Positions 27,336-36,061 of a stretch of 64,000 bases of DNA are shown here, piece after piece. This stretch comes from Pandoraea aquatica (GTDB lineage: Bacteria; Pseudomonadota; Gammaproteobacteria; Burkholderiales; Burkholderiaceae), in NCBI RefSeq assembly GCF_902459565.1, contig NZ_CABPSN010000002.1:310001-374000 (forward strand), given 5' to 3'. Below the pieces are notes generated by a model. It worked only from the letters and a program-made list of their open reading frames with translations, searched no databases and was not told the origin of the DNA. Both the position numbers and the translations under genes were made by a program. The first letter of the stretch is position 1, and each line of letters starts with the position of its first letter.

Positions 27336-27998
27336 ATGCAGCAGGAAAACTCTTCGAACGGCGCCGGTTTCGGCACCGCCGACGCGCTGGAGGCCATGCC
27401 CGCGCCCGCGCCGGTGAAGACCACCCGTCCCAAACCGGGCGAGCGCCGCGTGCAGGTGTTGCAGACCCTCGCGGCCATGCTTGAAACGCCCAAGGGCGAG
27501 AAGATCACCACGGCCGCGCTCGCGGCGCGTCTCGATGTCTCCGAAGCGGCGCTCTATCGCCACTTCGCGAGCAAGGCCCAGATGTTCGAAGGCCTGATCG
27601 AATTCATCGAACAGACCATCTTCGGCCTGATCAACCAGATTTCCGCACAGGATCAGGATGGCGTGACGCAAGCGCGCGCCATCGTGCTGATGCTGCTCGG
27701 TTTCGCCGAGAAGAACCCCGGCATGACGCGTGTGCTGACCGGCGAAGCACTGGTCGGCGAACACGAGCGTCTGCAAGAGCGCATGAACCAGTTGCTCGAC
27801 CGCATCGAAGCGTCGCTGCGTCAGGTGCTGCGCCTGGCTGCCGCACAAGGCACGCTGCCTGAAACGTTCGACGCGAATTCGCGCGCCAACCTGCTCGTCT
27901 CGTATGTGCTGGGTCGCTGGCACCGTTTTGCCAAGAGCGGCTTCAAGCGCTCGCCGGCCGAAGGGGCCGAGCCGCAAGTGGCTGCGCTGCTGCGCTAA
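27336..27998 (+). CDS. slmA: Nucleoid occlusion factor SlmA (TetR family)
   Basis: 220 residues. An N-terminal tail of about 35 residues, then a TetR helix-turn-helix (ITTAALAARLDVSEAALYRHFASKAQMFEGLIEFIEQTIF, about residues 52-95). It matches SlmA, which binds chromosomal sites and blocks FtsZ ring formation over the nucleoid. The ATG at 27336 begins MQQENSSN. A hairpin follows at 28018-28036. Confidence 0.92.
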   Translation: MQQENSSNGAGFGTADALEAMPAPAPVKTTRPKPGERRVQVLQTLAAMLETPKGEKITTAALAARLDVSEAALYRHFASKAQMFEGLIEFIEQTIFGLINQISAQDQDGVTQARAIVLMLLGFAEKNPGMTRVLTGEALVGEHERLQERMNQLLDRIEASLRQVLRLAAAQGTLPETFDANSRANLLVSYVLGRWHRFAKSGFKRSPAEGAEPQVAALLR

Positions 27999-28017
27999 TC
28001 TGGGCTGCGGTGGCTCG

Positions 28018-28036
28018 TCTGCGCCCTGTGCGCAGA
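28018..28036 (+). terminator. Candidate terminator after slmA
   Basis: Stem TCTGCGC / GCGCAGA (28018-28024 with 28030-28036), 5-nt loop, followed by TTACGTTATACTTTT. It is 20 bp after the slmA stop. Confidence 0.55.
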
Positions 28037-28318
28037 TTACGTTATACTTTTGCAACGCGTGACAGGGCTGACGACATATCGTCCGGCCTTGTTGCGATGA
28101 TTGGCGCGCCGATTTGGTGACTCGCTTGCGGGCGCGCGAATGACTCTGACGGAGGATCTCCGTCGTGGGACATTCAATAAAAATGCGGCTAAAGAGGTCG
28201 TTCGCGCACCCCGCCGTTTTTCCGTCGACCCCTTTTCCCGCACAGAACGCTTCTGGACACCGTCCGTCGATTTGTCTCGACGATGACGCTGCCCCCGGCA
28301 TGTTTCGGACAGGGATTT
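28037..28318 (+). promoter_or_regulatory. metX promoter and long leader with hairpins
   Basis: TATACT at 28043-28048 is a good -10 box and would give a leader of about 265 nt before metX. The leader has perfect hairpins GACGGAG / CTCCGTC (28148-28154 with 28158-28164) and CGTCGA / TCGACG (28265-28270 with 28277-28282). I do not recognise it as a known methionine-related riboswitch. Confidence 0.4.
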
Positions 28319-29515
28319 ATGGAATCTTCAATCGGAATCGTCACGCCGCAGCGGATGCATTTCGCTGAGCCGCTGGCATTGCAAAACGGCAGCACGCTCG
28401 CGGGCTATGACCTCATGGTCGAGACCTATGGCGAGCTCAATGCCGATCGCAGCAACGCCGTGCTGGTGTGTCACGCGCTCAATGCGTCGCATCACGTGGC
28501 CGGCATCGCTGCCGACAACCCCAAAGACATCGGCTGGTGGGACAACATGGTCGGTCCGGGCAAGCCGCTCGACACCAACCGTTTCTTCGTCATCGGCGTG
28601 AACAATCTCGGCTCGTGCTTCGGCTCGACCGGGCCGATGAGCCTAGACGAAGCCACCGGCACGCCGTACGGCGCGCGCTTTCCTGTCGTGACGGTCGAAG
28701 ACTGGGTCAATGCGCAGGCCCGTGTGGCCGACGCGTTCGGCATCCGCAAGTTTGCCGCCGTGATGGGCGGCAGTCTGGGCGGCATGCAGGCGCTGGCGTG
28801 GAGCATCATGTACCCCGAGCGGGTGGGGCACTGTCTGGTGATCGCGTCCACGCCGAAGCTCTCGGCACAGAACATCGCCTTCAACGAGGTCGCACGCTCG
28901 GCGATCCTCTCCGATCCCGATTTCCACGGCGGCGACTATTACGCGCACGGTGTGGTGCCGCGTCGCGGCTTGCGCGTGGCGCGCATGATCGGGCACATCA
29001 CCTATTTGTCCGACGAGGACATGGCGACCAAATTCGGCCGCGCGCTGCGACGCGCCGAAGCGCTAGTCGACGAGGTGAAGGGCGGAGGCGGGAACGGCAA
29101 TGGCAACGGCAAGGACGACGGCTACCGCTTCAGCTTCGATGTGGAGTTCGAAGTGGAGTCGTACCTGCGTTATCAGGGCGACAAGTTCGCCGAGTACTTC
29201 GACGCCAACACCTACCTGCTGATCACGCGCGCGCTCGATTACTTCGATCCGGCGCGCACGGTCGGTGGCGACCTGGCGAAGGCGTTGTCGCACACGTCCG
29301 CCAAATATCTGATCGTGTCGTTCGCGACCGACTGGCGTTTCGCCCCGGCGCGCTCGCGCGAGATCGTCAAGGCGCTGCTCGACACGCGCCGCACGGTGAG
29401 CTACGCCGAGATCGATGCCCCGCACGGTCACGACGCCTTCCTGCTTACCGATGCGCGGTATCACAATCTGGTGCGCGCTTATTACGAACGTATCGCTCAG
29501 GAGGTCGGCGTATGA
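28319..29515 (+). CDS. metX: Homoserine O-acyltransferase MetX
   Basis: 398 residues. Alpha/beta-hydrolase fold: nucleophile in [14 protein letters not shown], acid in FATDWRFAP, His in [12 protein letters not shown]. It acylates homoserine (acetyl or succinyl donor, not decidable by eye) for methionine synthesis. The start at 28319 (MESSIGIV) has GGACAGGG upstream and fits the family. An unusual Gly/Asn-rich stretch (GGGGNGNGNG) with flanks adds about 18 residues around 29060-29116. The stop overlaps the metW start. Confidence 0.95.
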   Translation: MESSIGIVTPQRMHFAEPLALQNGSTLAGYDLMVETYGELNADRSNAVLVCHALNASHHVAGIAADNPKDIGWWDNMVGPGKPLDTNRFFVIGVNNLGSCFGSTGPMSLDEATGTPYGARFPVVTVEDWVNAQARVADAFGIRKFAAVMGGSLGGMQALAWSIMYPERVGHCLVIASTPKLSAQNIAFNEVARSAILSDPDFHGGDYYAHGVVPRRGLRVARMIGHITYLSDEDMATKFGRALRRAEALVDEVKGGGGNGNGNGKDDGYRFSFDVEFEVESYLRYQGDKFAEYFDANTYLLITRALDYFDPARTVGGDLAKALSHTSAKYLIVSFATDWRFAPARSREIVKALLDTRRTVSYAEIDAPHGHDAFLLTDARYHNLVRAYYERIAQEVGV

Positions 29516-30186
29516 GCCAGTCCACTACACCGGCCAATCACGTGACCAACAGCGCGCAGGCCGCGCAACTGGCGGCGTCGCGTCATCGCATTTCGGCCTC
29601 GCTTGCAGATCGCCCCGACTTTCGCGTTATCGCACGATGGATCGAACCGTCCTCGCAGGTGCTCGATCTCGGTTGTAGCGACGGATCGTTGCTGCGTCTG
29701 CTGACCGACGAACTCGACGTGAGCGGCTACGGCATCGAGATCGACGACGCGGGCGTCCTCGCGTCCGCACAGCGCGGCATCAACGTCATTCAGCAGAACA
29801 TGGAAGACGGCCTGAAGCTGTTCGAAGATCAGAGCTTCGATACTGTCATTCTGTCGCAGACGTTGCAGACCATTCACCGCACGGCGGACATTCTGCGTGA
29901 GACAGTGCGCGTGGGACGCGAAGCGATCGTGTCGTTCCCGAACTTCGGTTACTGGCCGCACCGGCTGTCGGTGTTGCAGGGCCGCATGCCGGTGTCGAAG
30001 AGTCTGCCGTTCCAGTGGCACAACACGCCGAACGTGCGTGTGCTGACGATCAAGGACTTCGAAGCGCTGGCGCCTGACGTCGGCGTGAAGATTCTGGATC
30101 GCGCGGTACTCCACAACGGGCGATTGGTGTCGGTGGGCGCGAACTGGCGTGGTAGTCTTGCGGTCTATCGCGTCAAGCGTTCCTGA
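29512..30186 (+). CDS. metW: Methionine biosynthesis protein MetW
   Basis: 224 residues. A class I SAM-methyltransferase-like fold with [15 protein letters not shown] near residue 48 and [37 protein letters not shown], a MetW hallmark. MetW is needed with MetX for full homoserine acylation in some bacteria. An ATGA overlap with metX shows coupling. The N-terminal 25 residues are low complexity. Confidence 0.93.
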   Translation: MSQSTTPANHVTNSAQAAQLAASRHRISASLADRPDFRVIARWIEPSSQVLDLGCSDGSLLRLLTDELDVSGYGIEIDDAGVLASAQRGINVIQQNMEDGLKLFEDQSFDTVILSQTLQTIHRTADILRETVRVGREAIVSFPNFGYWPHRLSVLQGRMPVSKSLPFQWHNTPNVRVLTIKDFEALAPDVGVKILDRAVLHNGRLVSVGANWRGSLAVYRVKRS

Positions 30187-30292
30187 ACCGACGGCAGCTT
30201 GCGGGGCAGCGTAGCGCCGGACCCCGTGCAGCAATGGACGTCGGGGGCCGGGCGCCGTGCATCGCAGGCGGCTGGCCCCAATTGTCCTTTCC

Positions 30293-31588
30293 ATGACCGA
30301 TTCGCTGCGGCCCGACGACGGGCGCGTCTTCCACCCCACGCGGATGCTCATCTGCGTGATTCTCGGTTTCACTTCCGGCTTGCCGCTTTTCATCCTGCTA
30401 AATCTGGTGCAGGCATGGTTGCGCAGTGAGCACGTGGATCTCAAGTCGATCGGCCTGTTCGCGCTGATCCAGTTCCCTTATACGTGGAAGTTTCTGTGGG
30501 CCCCGCTCATGGACCGCTTCGCGCCCAATTTTCTGGGATGGAAGCCGGGGCGGCGTCGCGGGTGGATGTTCGTCACGCAGTTGCTGGTGGCGGGCGCGGT
30601 CGCGATCATGGGGACGTATTCACCGCAGCGCGATCTGATGACGATTGCCGCGCTGGCAGCGGCGCTCGCGTTCTTCAGCGCGAGTCTGGATATTTGTCTG
30701 GATGCCTACCGACGCGAGTTGCTGTCCGATCGCGAGCAGGGGCTGGGCACGGCAATGCACGTGAACGCTTACAAGGTGGCGGGGTTGGTGCCGGGATCGC
30801 TGGCGCTGATCATGGCCGACCATCTGCCGTGGTCGCAGGTGTTCTTCGCGACGGCGGCGTTCATGCTGCCGGGCATCGTGATGACGCTGGTGGTGAAGGA
30901 GCCCGAGATTCGCGGCACGCCGCCGAAGACGTTGCGCGAGGCGGTCGTGGAGCCGTTCCACGAGTTCGTGACGCGTGGCGGCTGGTCGCAGGCGCTGCTC
31001 GTGCTGGCGTTCATCTTTCTGTACAAGCTGGGCGATTCGATGGCGACGTCGCTGGCCACGTCGTTCTATCTGGATCTGGGCTTCACGAAGACGCAGATCG
31101 GCGTGGTGGCGAAGGCGACGAGCCTTTGGGCGAGCGTGGCGGGCGGCATCATCGGCGGGATCTGGCTGATCAAGTTAGGCATCAACCGAGGGTTGTGGGT
31201 GTTCGGCGTGCTGCAACTGGTGTCGGTGCTGGGCTTCGCGTGGCTGGCCGAGGCCGGTGCGGTGGTGGCGGGGCTGGGCGCGGTGATCGCGTTCGAGGCG
31301 TTCACGGCGGGGTTGGGGACGGCGGCATTCACGGCTTACATCGCACGCACGACGGATCCGCGTTACACGGCGACACAGTTCGCACTGTTCACGAGTCTCG
31401 CGTCGGTGCCACGCACGTTCGCGAACGCGGGCACGGGCTACATCGTGGACGGTGTGGGCTGGCTGACGTTCTTCCTCATCTGCACGGCACTCGCGATTCC
31501 GGGCATGCTGCTCCTGCCCAAAGTCGCCCCGTGGGGTGCTGACGACGACGGTGGCGATGGTGTGCCTGCTGCGGGTGGGGCACGGTGA
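30293..31588 (+). CDS. ampG: AmpG-family muropeptide permease
   Basis: 431 residues, about 12 to 14 membrane segments. AmpG marks are LGFTSGLPLFILLNLVQAWLR at the N-terminus, QFPYTWKFLWAPLMDRF and SLDICLDAYRRELL. It imports anhydro-muropeptides from the periplasm for cell-wall recycling and beta-lactamase signalling. The start at 30293 (MTDSLRP) is used because the 12 extra upstream residues are not family-like. A strong terminator follows. Confidence 0.9.
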   Translation: MTDSLRPDDGRVFHPTRMLICVILGFTSGLPLFILLNLVQAWLRSEHVDLKSIGLFALIQFPYTWKFLWAPLMDRFAPNFLGWKPGRRRGWMFVTQLLVAGAVAIMGTYSPQRDLMTIAALAAALAFFSASLDICLDAYRRELLSDREQGLGTAMHVNAYKVAGLVPGSLALIMADHLPWSQVFFATAAFMLPGIVMTLVVKEPEIRGTPPKTLREAVVEPFHEFVTRGGWSQALLVLAFIFLYKLGDSMATSLATSFYLDLGFTKTQIGVVAKATSLWASVAGGIIGGIWLIKLGINRGLWVFGVLQLVSVLGFAWLAEAGAVVAGLGAVIAFEAFTAGLGTAAFTAYIARTTDPRYTATQFALFTSLASVPRTFANAGTGYIVDGVGWLTFFLICTALAIPGMLLLPKVAPWGADDDGGDGVPAAGGAR

Positions 31589-31628
31589 TATACCAGGTCG
31601 CTATCGACAATTAATGGATGGCTCCAAG

Positions 31629-31655
31629 GCCGGTTCGAACGAACCGGCTTTTTTT
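31629..31655 (+). terminator. Rho-independent terminator after ampG
   Basis: Perfect stem GCCGGTTC / GAACCGGC (31629-31636 with 31641-31648), loop GAAC, then seven T. Confidence 0.92.
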
Positions 31656-31678
31656 CAGACTGTTCACACCTACGAAAC

Positions 31679-31698
31679 ATCGCAATTTGCGATATATT
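31679..31698 (+). promoter_or_regulatory. Dyad operator overlapping the higBA -10 box
   Basis: ATCGCAATTTGCGAT (31679-31693) is a 6-bp-arm palindrome running into TATATT (31693-31698), 52 bp before the toxin start. This is the layout of an autoregulated toxin-antitoxin promoter. Confidence 0.6.
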
Positions 31699-31749
31699 CT
31701 CGCGTCCCCCCAATGATCGACCAATTCGAATTCATGGAAAGGCGGGGGC

Positions 31750-32049
31750 ATGCGGGTGATTTCCAAGGCGCGACTCAGAGAGTTCTGGTTGAGTCGTCCG
31801 GACGCGCAAGATGTGATGACGGCGTGGTATCGACTGGCTTCAACGTGCCGGGCGGAGAACCTCTCCGAACTTAAGCAGTGGTTCGGTAGTGCGGACTATG
31901 TCCCCCCGCGATTCACTGTGTTCAACGTCGGTGGTAACAAATTCCGCATCGTGGCCTGCCTCCACTACGATCAGCAGAAGCTCTACATTCGAGGTGTTTT
32001 CTCGCATCGTGAGTACGACGCCTGGAGCAAAGGGAATCGACGATCATGA
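31750..32049 (+). CDS. higB: HigB-family mRNA interferase toxin
   Basis: 99 residues. Matches HigB toxins of the RelE fold: MRVISKARLREFW at the start, LKQWFGSADYVPPRFTVFNVGGNKFRIVACLHYDQQKLYIRGVFSHREYD to the end. Such toxins cleave mRNA on the ribosome. The toxin gene comes first, the usual order for higBA, and it overlaps the antitoxin gene by ATGA. Confidence 0.9.
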   Translation: MRVISKARLREFWLSRPDAQDVMTAWYRLASTCRAENLSELKQWFGSADYVPPRFTVFNVGGNKFRIVACLHYDQQKLYIRGVFSHREYDAWSKGNRRS

Positions 32050-32471
32050 AAAGAAGACAAGCCGTTGGGAATTTGCCGCTGATGGCGCAGACCTGGGCGC
32101 AGTTGCAGGCGCAAGCGCATTTGCGCCCGATCCGTAGCGTGGCCGACTATCGCCAGATGGTGCGCTTAGCTGATGTGCTGGCGGACAATCTTGATGAAGG
32201 CGATCACGCCAACCCACTCATGTCGCTGTTCGACATCGTCACGGATCTGATTGAGCTGTGGGAGTCCCAATACGTCGAGATTCCAGATGCGGAGCCCCGT
32301 GAAGTGCTACGGCACCTGATGGCCGAGCATGGGCTTCGGCAAAAGGACTTGCTCGACGTCGCGTCGCAAACGCTGCTGAGCGACATTCTTTCGGGACGGC
32401 GCGCGATCAGCAAGACCGTGGCGAAGAAGCTTGCAGAGCGCTTTCAGGTCGACGCCGCTGTGTTCTTGTGA
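32046..32471 (+). CDS. higA: HigA-family antitoxin with HTH domain
   Basis: 141 residues. The C-terminal half has an Xre-type helix-turn-helix (LMAEHGLRQKDLLDVASQTLLSDILSGRRAISKTVAKKLAERFQ). The N-terminal half is helical and should bind the toxin. Together with HigB it likely represses its own promoter at the dyad upstream. Confidence 0.9.
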   Translation: MKRRQAVGNLPLMAQTWAQLQAQAHLRPIRSVADYRQMVRLADVLADNLDEGDHANPLMSLFDIVTDLIELWESQYVEIPDAEPREVLRHLMAEHGLRQKDLLDVASQTLLSDILSGRRAISKTVAKKLAERFQVDAAVFL

Positions 32472-32488
32472 CGTCTTTCACCCAACAA

Positions 32489-32520
32489 AAAGGCCAATCC
32501 CTCATCAAGGATTGGCCTTT
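32489..32520. terminator. Bidirectional terminator between higA and xthA
   Basis: Perfect 12-bp stem AAAGGCCAATCC / GGATTGGCCTTT (32489-32500 with 32509-32520), 8-nt loop, A-rich before and TTTGCTTTT after, between convergent genes. Confidence 0.92.
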
Positions 32521-32549
32521 GCTTTTCCGGATTCTACGAAGCGCAGTGC

Positions 32550-33323
32550 TTACAGCGCGTGGTCGTAGTCGACGATCAGTGGCGCGTGATCGCTGAACTT
32601 GATGTCGCGGAACACCGAGGTCGTTTTCGCCTTGCCAGCAATGCCGGGCGTGGCGATCTGGTAGTCGATGCGCCAACCGACATTCTTCGCATACGCCTGC
32701 CCGCGGTTGCTCCACCACGTGTATTGCTCCGCACGCTGATCGAGTGTGCGGAAGACATCCACGTAGCCGTGGTCGTCGAACAACTGCGTGAGCCACGCGC
32801 GCTCTTCCGGCAGGAAGCCCGAGTTCTTCAGGTTGCCCTTCCAGTTCTTGATGTCGATTTCCTTGTGCGCGATGTTCACGTCACCGCACAGCACGACTTC
32901 GCGTCCCTCGGCCTTGAGCGCCAGCAGGTGCGGCATGAAGTCCGCCATGAAACGGAACTTGGCCGCCTGACGCTCCTCGCCACTCGACCCCGACGGGATG
33001 TAGACCGAGATCACCGACAGGTTGCCGTAACGCACTTCGACATAACGACCTTCGGCGTCGAACTCGGCGTTGTCCCAGCCGATCACGATGTCGTCGGGCT
33101 CACGTCGCACGTACACACCGGCACCGCTGTAACCCTTCTTCGCGGCGTAGTGGAAATAGCCCTGATAGTCGTGCGGCTTGAGGAAGTCCGGCGTCATGTC
33201 CGGCAACTGGGCTTTGATTTCCTGCACGCACAGGATGTCGGCGTTCTGATTGCCGAACCACTCGAAGAAGCCCTTCTTGGAGGCGGATCGCACGCCGTTC
33301 AGATTCGCGGTAATGATGCGCAT
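32550..33323 (-). CDS. xth: Exodeoxyribonuclease III
   Basis: 257 residues from MRIITANLNG (start 33323); the longer frame to 33440 lacks family similarity. AP-endonuclease/exonuclease III marks: ILCVQEIKAQ (metal Glu), SVYIPSGSSG, LCGDVNIAHKEID (catalytic Asp/Asn), GWRIDYQIATP and the terminal SDHAPLIVDYD. It removes abasic sites and 3' blocks in DNA repair. Confidence 0.94.
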   Translation of the reverse strand: MRIITANLNGVRSASKKGFFEWFGNQNADILCVQEIKAQLPDMTPDFLKPHDYQGYFHYAAKKGYSGAGVYVRREPDDIVIGWDNAEFDAEGRYVEVRYGNLSVISVYIPSGSSGEERQAAKFRFMADFMPHLLALKAEGREVVLCGDVNIAHKEIDIKNWKGNLKNSGFLPEERAWLTQLFDDHGYVDVFRTLDQRAEQYTWWSNRGQAYAKNVGWRIDYQIATPGIAGKAKTTSVFRDIKFSDHAPLIVDYDHAL

Positions 33324-33488
33324 GAGAGTCGAGGTGTCGCGCCGCTCTCGCATCCCATGGACGCGATACAACGGCAAAAGGGGGAAATTTGTCAGCGGCA
33401 AGGATACCGCAATCGCCGAATCCCGGCGGACGACAGCCACACGTGCGTGCCGGATGGGCCGTGCGTCCGGCTGTCCGCTAAACCCCGG

Positions 33489-34433
33489 TTACTTGCGTCG
33501 CGCGCCGCCCGCGATAGCGGCCTTCGCTTCGCCGTCGCCACCTGGCCCGAGGATGTCGCGCGCCAACGCGAGCCAGCGTCGTGCCGCATGCGACAGATAC
33601 GAGTCGCGTCGCCACGCCATCGCCAGATCCCACGGAATCTCCGGATCGCGCACATCCGTTATCACGAAACGCTTCGGGTCCAGCCGCGCGCAGAACGGCT
33701 CCGGCAGCAGCGCAATCCCTACGCCGTTATCCACCATCGATGCGATGAAGTCCCACTGACTTGAGCGGCCCGCAATCTTCGGCGTGAACCCCGCGCGCTG
33801 ACACGCGGCAATCACCAGTTCCGATAAGGCAAACCCTTCGCCGTAGAAGACGAAGGGCTCGTCGCGCAATTCACCGAGACCGACAGAAGCACGGCCTTCC
33901 CAGCGAGACTCCCGGGGCGCGATCAGACGCAACTGGTAATGACAGACGGGTAGTACGTCCAGCACCGTCGGATCGATGGGCAGAAGCACCGCGCCCAGCT
34001 CGATCTCGCCCGCCAGCAACGCCTGCTCGATGGCCCGCGAGCCGGTCTCGAACAGCTTCATCTCGATATCCGGGTAGTGCTGATGGAACGCACCGATCAC
34101 CGGGATGAAGAGGTCGCCCCCCAACGGCGGGATGCCGATCGACAGCTCGCCGCGCGACACCGTCTCCAGATCCGCCAGCTCCTGTTGCAGACGTGCGTGC
34201 GCGGCGAGTACGTCCTGACCGCGCTCGAAGACGACGCGTCCCGCATCGGTCAGTTGAAGCCGACGCCCCATGCCGCGCTCCTCGCGCAACATGAGCGGTG
34301 TGCCCAGTTCGTCCTCCAGCGCTTTGACCATTTTGCTCACCGTCGGCTGGGTGACGAACAACGCTTCGGCCGCCGCCGTGAAGCTCTGCTGTCGCACAAC
34401 CTCCACAAATCCTCGCAACGCACGCAGTTCCAT
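33489..34433 (-). CDS. LysR-family regulator divergent from lrgAB
   Basis: 314 residues. LysR winged helix LRGFVEVVRQQSFTAAAEALFVTQPTVSKMVKALEDELG (residues about 5-45), then an effector domain with GRSSQWDFIASMVDNGVGIALLPEPF. Divergent from lrgA and lrgB, the same layout as CidR with cidAB, so it likely activates them in response to a metabolic signal such as acetate; the signal is inference. A perfect TTGCACC-N5-GGTGCAA dyad lies 14 bp from its start. Confidence 0.88.
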   Translation of the reverse strand: MELRALRGFVEVVRQQSFTAAAEALFVTQPTVSKMVKALEDELGTPLMLREERGMGRRLQLTDAGRVVFERGQDVLAAHARLQQELADLETVSRGELSIGIPPLGGDLFIPVIGAFHQHYPDIEMKLFETGSRAIEQALLAGEIELGAVLLPIDPTVLDVLPVCHYQLRLIAPRESRWEGRASVGLGELRDEPFVFYGEGFALSELVIAACQRAGFTPKIAGRSSQWDFIASMVDNGVGIALLPEPFCARLDPKRFVITDVRDPEIPWDLAMAWRRDSYLSHAARRWLALARDILGPGGDGEAKAAIAGGARRK

Positions 34434-34447
34434 TTTGGTTCTCTCGG

Positions 34448-34543
34448 TTGCACCCTAATGGTGCAATTCGGCGGAAAGCCCCGTCCTGTATGGCTTCCTT
34501 ATGCACTATTAGGGTTAATACTTAAATTATTCCAATTTGGAAT
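34448..34543. promoter_or_regulatory. Dyads in the LysR/lrgA divergent region
   Basis: Three elements: TTGCACCCTAATGGTGCAA (34448-34466, perfect 7-bp arms), a degenerate relative TGCACTATTAGGGTTAA (34502-34518) about 53 bp away, and the palindrome ATTCCAATTTGGAAT (34529-34543). The first two fit the recognition and activation sites of a LysR regulator. A TATACT at 34589-34594 could be the lrgA -10 box. Confidence 0.6.
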
Positions 34544-34631
34544 CGTTCTGATACGACTAATTCATTATATTTATGTTGCGCCGCTTCCTATACTGCTTCC
34601 AATATCCAGGAAAACCCTTAGGGAGTCAGCC

Positions 34632-35081
34632 ATGACCAAGATGATCGCCAGCCGTCTGTATCGCCGTAGCAAGGGCGTCGTCGGTGTGCTCTGGCAAATC
34701 GCGCTCCTGACGGGTATCTATCTGGCGGCCGATGCTGCATCGCGTCATTTTCATCTGCCCCTGCCGGGCGGTGTGCTGGGCCTGCTTGTCGTTGTGGCGC
34801 TGCTTATGAGCGGCGTGCTGAAGACGGAGAAGATCAAGCGCGGCGCAGACTGGTTTCTGGCCGAGATGATCCTCTTCTTCGTGCCGCTGGTCGCCGCCGT
34901 CATGCAATACACCGATCTGCTGCGTGAGGAAGGTTTGCAACTGCTGGCCGTGATCGGTGTCGGCACCACGCTCGTGATGGTCTCGACCGCGCTGGCCGTC
35001 GACTTCGCCTGCCGCGCCGAGCGCCGTCTGAAAGTGGCCTTCGCCCGGATTCCGGCCCGCCGTGCGCACGATGCACGCTGA
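34632..35081 (+). CDS. CidA/LrgA-family holin-like protein
   Basis: 149 residues, four hydrophobic segments. Marks: LWQIALLTGIYLAADAASRHFHLPLPGGVLGLLVVVALL and AEMILFFVPLVAAVMQYTDLLREEG, as in LrgA/CidA. It forms an inner-membrane complex with the next protein, linked to overflow metabolite transport and control of autolysis. The start is the ATG at 34632, just after GGGAGTCAGCC. Confidence 0.9.
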   Translation: MTKMIASRLYRRSKGVVGVLWQIALLTGIYLAADAASRHFHLPLPGGVLGLLVVVALLMSGVLKTEKIKRGADWFLAEMILFFVPLVAAVMQYTDLLREEGLQLLAVIGVGTTLVMVSTALAVDFACRAERRLKVAFARIPARRAHDAR

Positions 35082-35154
35082 TGTTGCCGATGGACTTCGC
35101 ATCCAACGTCATCCGCGCCGCCACTCACGCTGATCGCATTCGCCGGGAATTGTC

Positions 35155-35838
35155 ATGAATCATACGGCGCTCCTGCTGCTCGTTCTCACTGTCTTCTTCT
35201 ATTACGTGTCGAAGCGCCTTTATGCGCGCTTCGGCAAGGTATGGCTCGGTCCGGCGATTCTCGCGCCGATCCTCGTCATCGGCGTGATGATCGGCGGCGA
35301 TATTTCGTATACGACGTACATTGCCGATTCCCGCTGGCTCGTATGGCTGCTGGGACCGACGACCATCGCCTTTGCGGTGCCGATTTACGAGCATCGCGAC
35401 ATCATTCGCCGCCATGCCTTTGCGCTGACGTTCGGCGTGCTGGTCGCCATGGTCGTGGCCGTCGGTAGTTCGTATGTCCTCGCGCGGCTGTTCGAATTGC
35501 CGCCGGAGATGGCGCGCAGCCTGCTGGCCCGTTCGATTTCGACGCCGTTCGCGCTCGTCGTGTCGGATCAGGTCGGTGGTTCGCGCGATCTGGTCGGCCT
35601 CTTCGTCATCATCACCGGGCTGATCGGCATGTTGCTGGGCGAGGCGCTGCTGTCGTGGCTGCCGCTGCGTACGCGTATGGCGCGCGGTGCGCCGTTCGGC
35701 GCAGGCGCTCACGGCTTCGGTACGGCCAAGGCGCGCCAGATCGGTGGCGAAGAAGGCGTCGTCGCCAGCCTCGTCATGATGATCAACGGTGTGCTCATGG
35801 TGCTCGCCGCGCCGCTGATCGCCCATCTTCCCGTCTGA
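35155..35838 (+). CDS. CidB/LrgB-family membrane protein
   Basis: 227 residues, about six to seven membrane segments. Family marks include LLGPTTIAFAVPIYEHRDIIRRH, LLARSISTPFALVVSDQVGGSRDL and GAGAHGFGTAKARQIGGEEGVVASLVM. It lies 73 bp after the LrgA-type gene. Confidence 0.92.
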   Translation: MNHTALLLLVLTVFFYYVSKRLYARFGKVWLGPAILAPILVIGVMIGGDISYTTYIADSRWLVWLLGPTTIAFAVPIYEHRDIIRRHAFALTFGVLVAMVVAVGSSYVLARLFELPPEMARSLLARSISTPFALVVSDQVGGSRDLVGLFVIITGLIGMLLGEALLSWLPLRTRMARGAPFGAGAHGFGTAKARQIGGEEGVVASLVMMINGVLMVLAAPLIAHLPV

Positions 35839-35892
35839 CAAAAATAACCCTTCGGACGTCGCTCCTGCCGTAACTTCGCGCATCAGTTTTGC

Positions 35893-35898
35893 TACAAT
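35893..35898 (+). promoter_or_regulatory. Candidate -10 box for ahcY
   Basis: TACAAT, about 7 bp before the first paired bases of the SAH riboswitch. No strong -35 partner is visible. Confidence 0.45.
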
Positions 35899-35904
35899 GC
35901 CGGG

Positions 35905-36027
35905 GTCTTGAGGAGCGTTGCGACAGCCGAAGTGCTGCCAGGCTCAAGATCCTTCCTATTGGCCCCGCCGGCCGCCGGATTACCCCCCGGATCGTTGGCG
36001 CGTGGGCCCCGAGAACGGCGCTCACGT
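35905..36027 (+). ncRNA. S-adenosylhomocysteine (SAH) riboswitch
   Basis: The leader carries the conserved blocks of the SAH riboswitch: GAGGAGCGTTGCGAC (35910-35924), GCCAGGCTC (35937-35945) and AACGGCGCTCACG (36014-36026). GAGCG pairs with CGCTC, and CTTGAG (35907-35912) is complementary to CTCAAG (35943-35948). The element ends about 35 bp before the ahcY start. SAH riboswitches turn on SAH hydrolase when SAH builds up. In this class the variable insert between the blocks differs in length; here it is GC-rich (35955-36010). Confidence 0.93.
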
Positions 36028-36061
36028 CCCAACTATCTAGACTTTAGAGAAAGGAGGCGTG

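Noticed and set aside
28055-28318. A SAM-II or SAH riboswitch before metX
   Set aside because: The conserved blocks of these classes could not be found in the leader, whereas they are plain before ahcY.
34449-34465. Calling this site an NtrC enhancer outright
   Set aside because: No sigma-54 promoter on either strand between it and the neighbouring starts, and a LysR target fits equally well. It also shows that the weaker NtrC-like boxes near urtA and 55.3 kb must be read with care.
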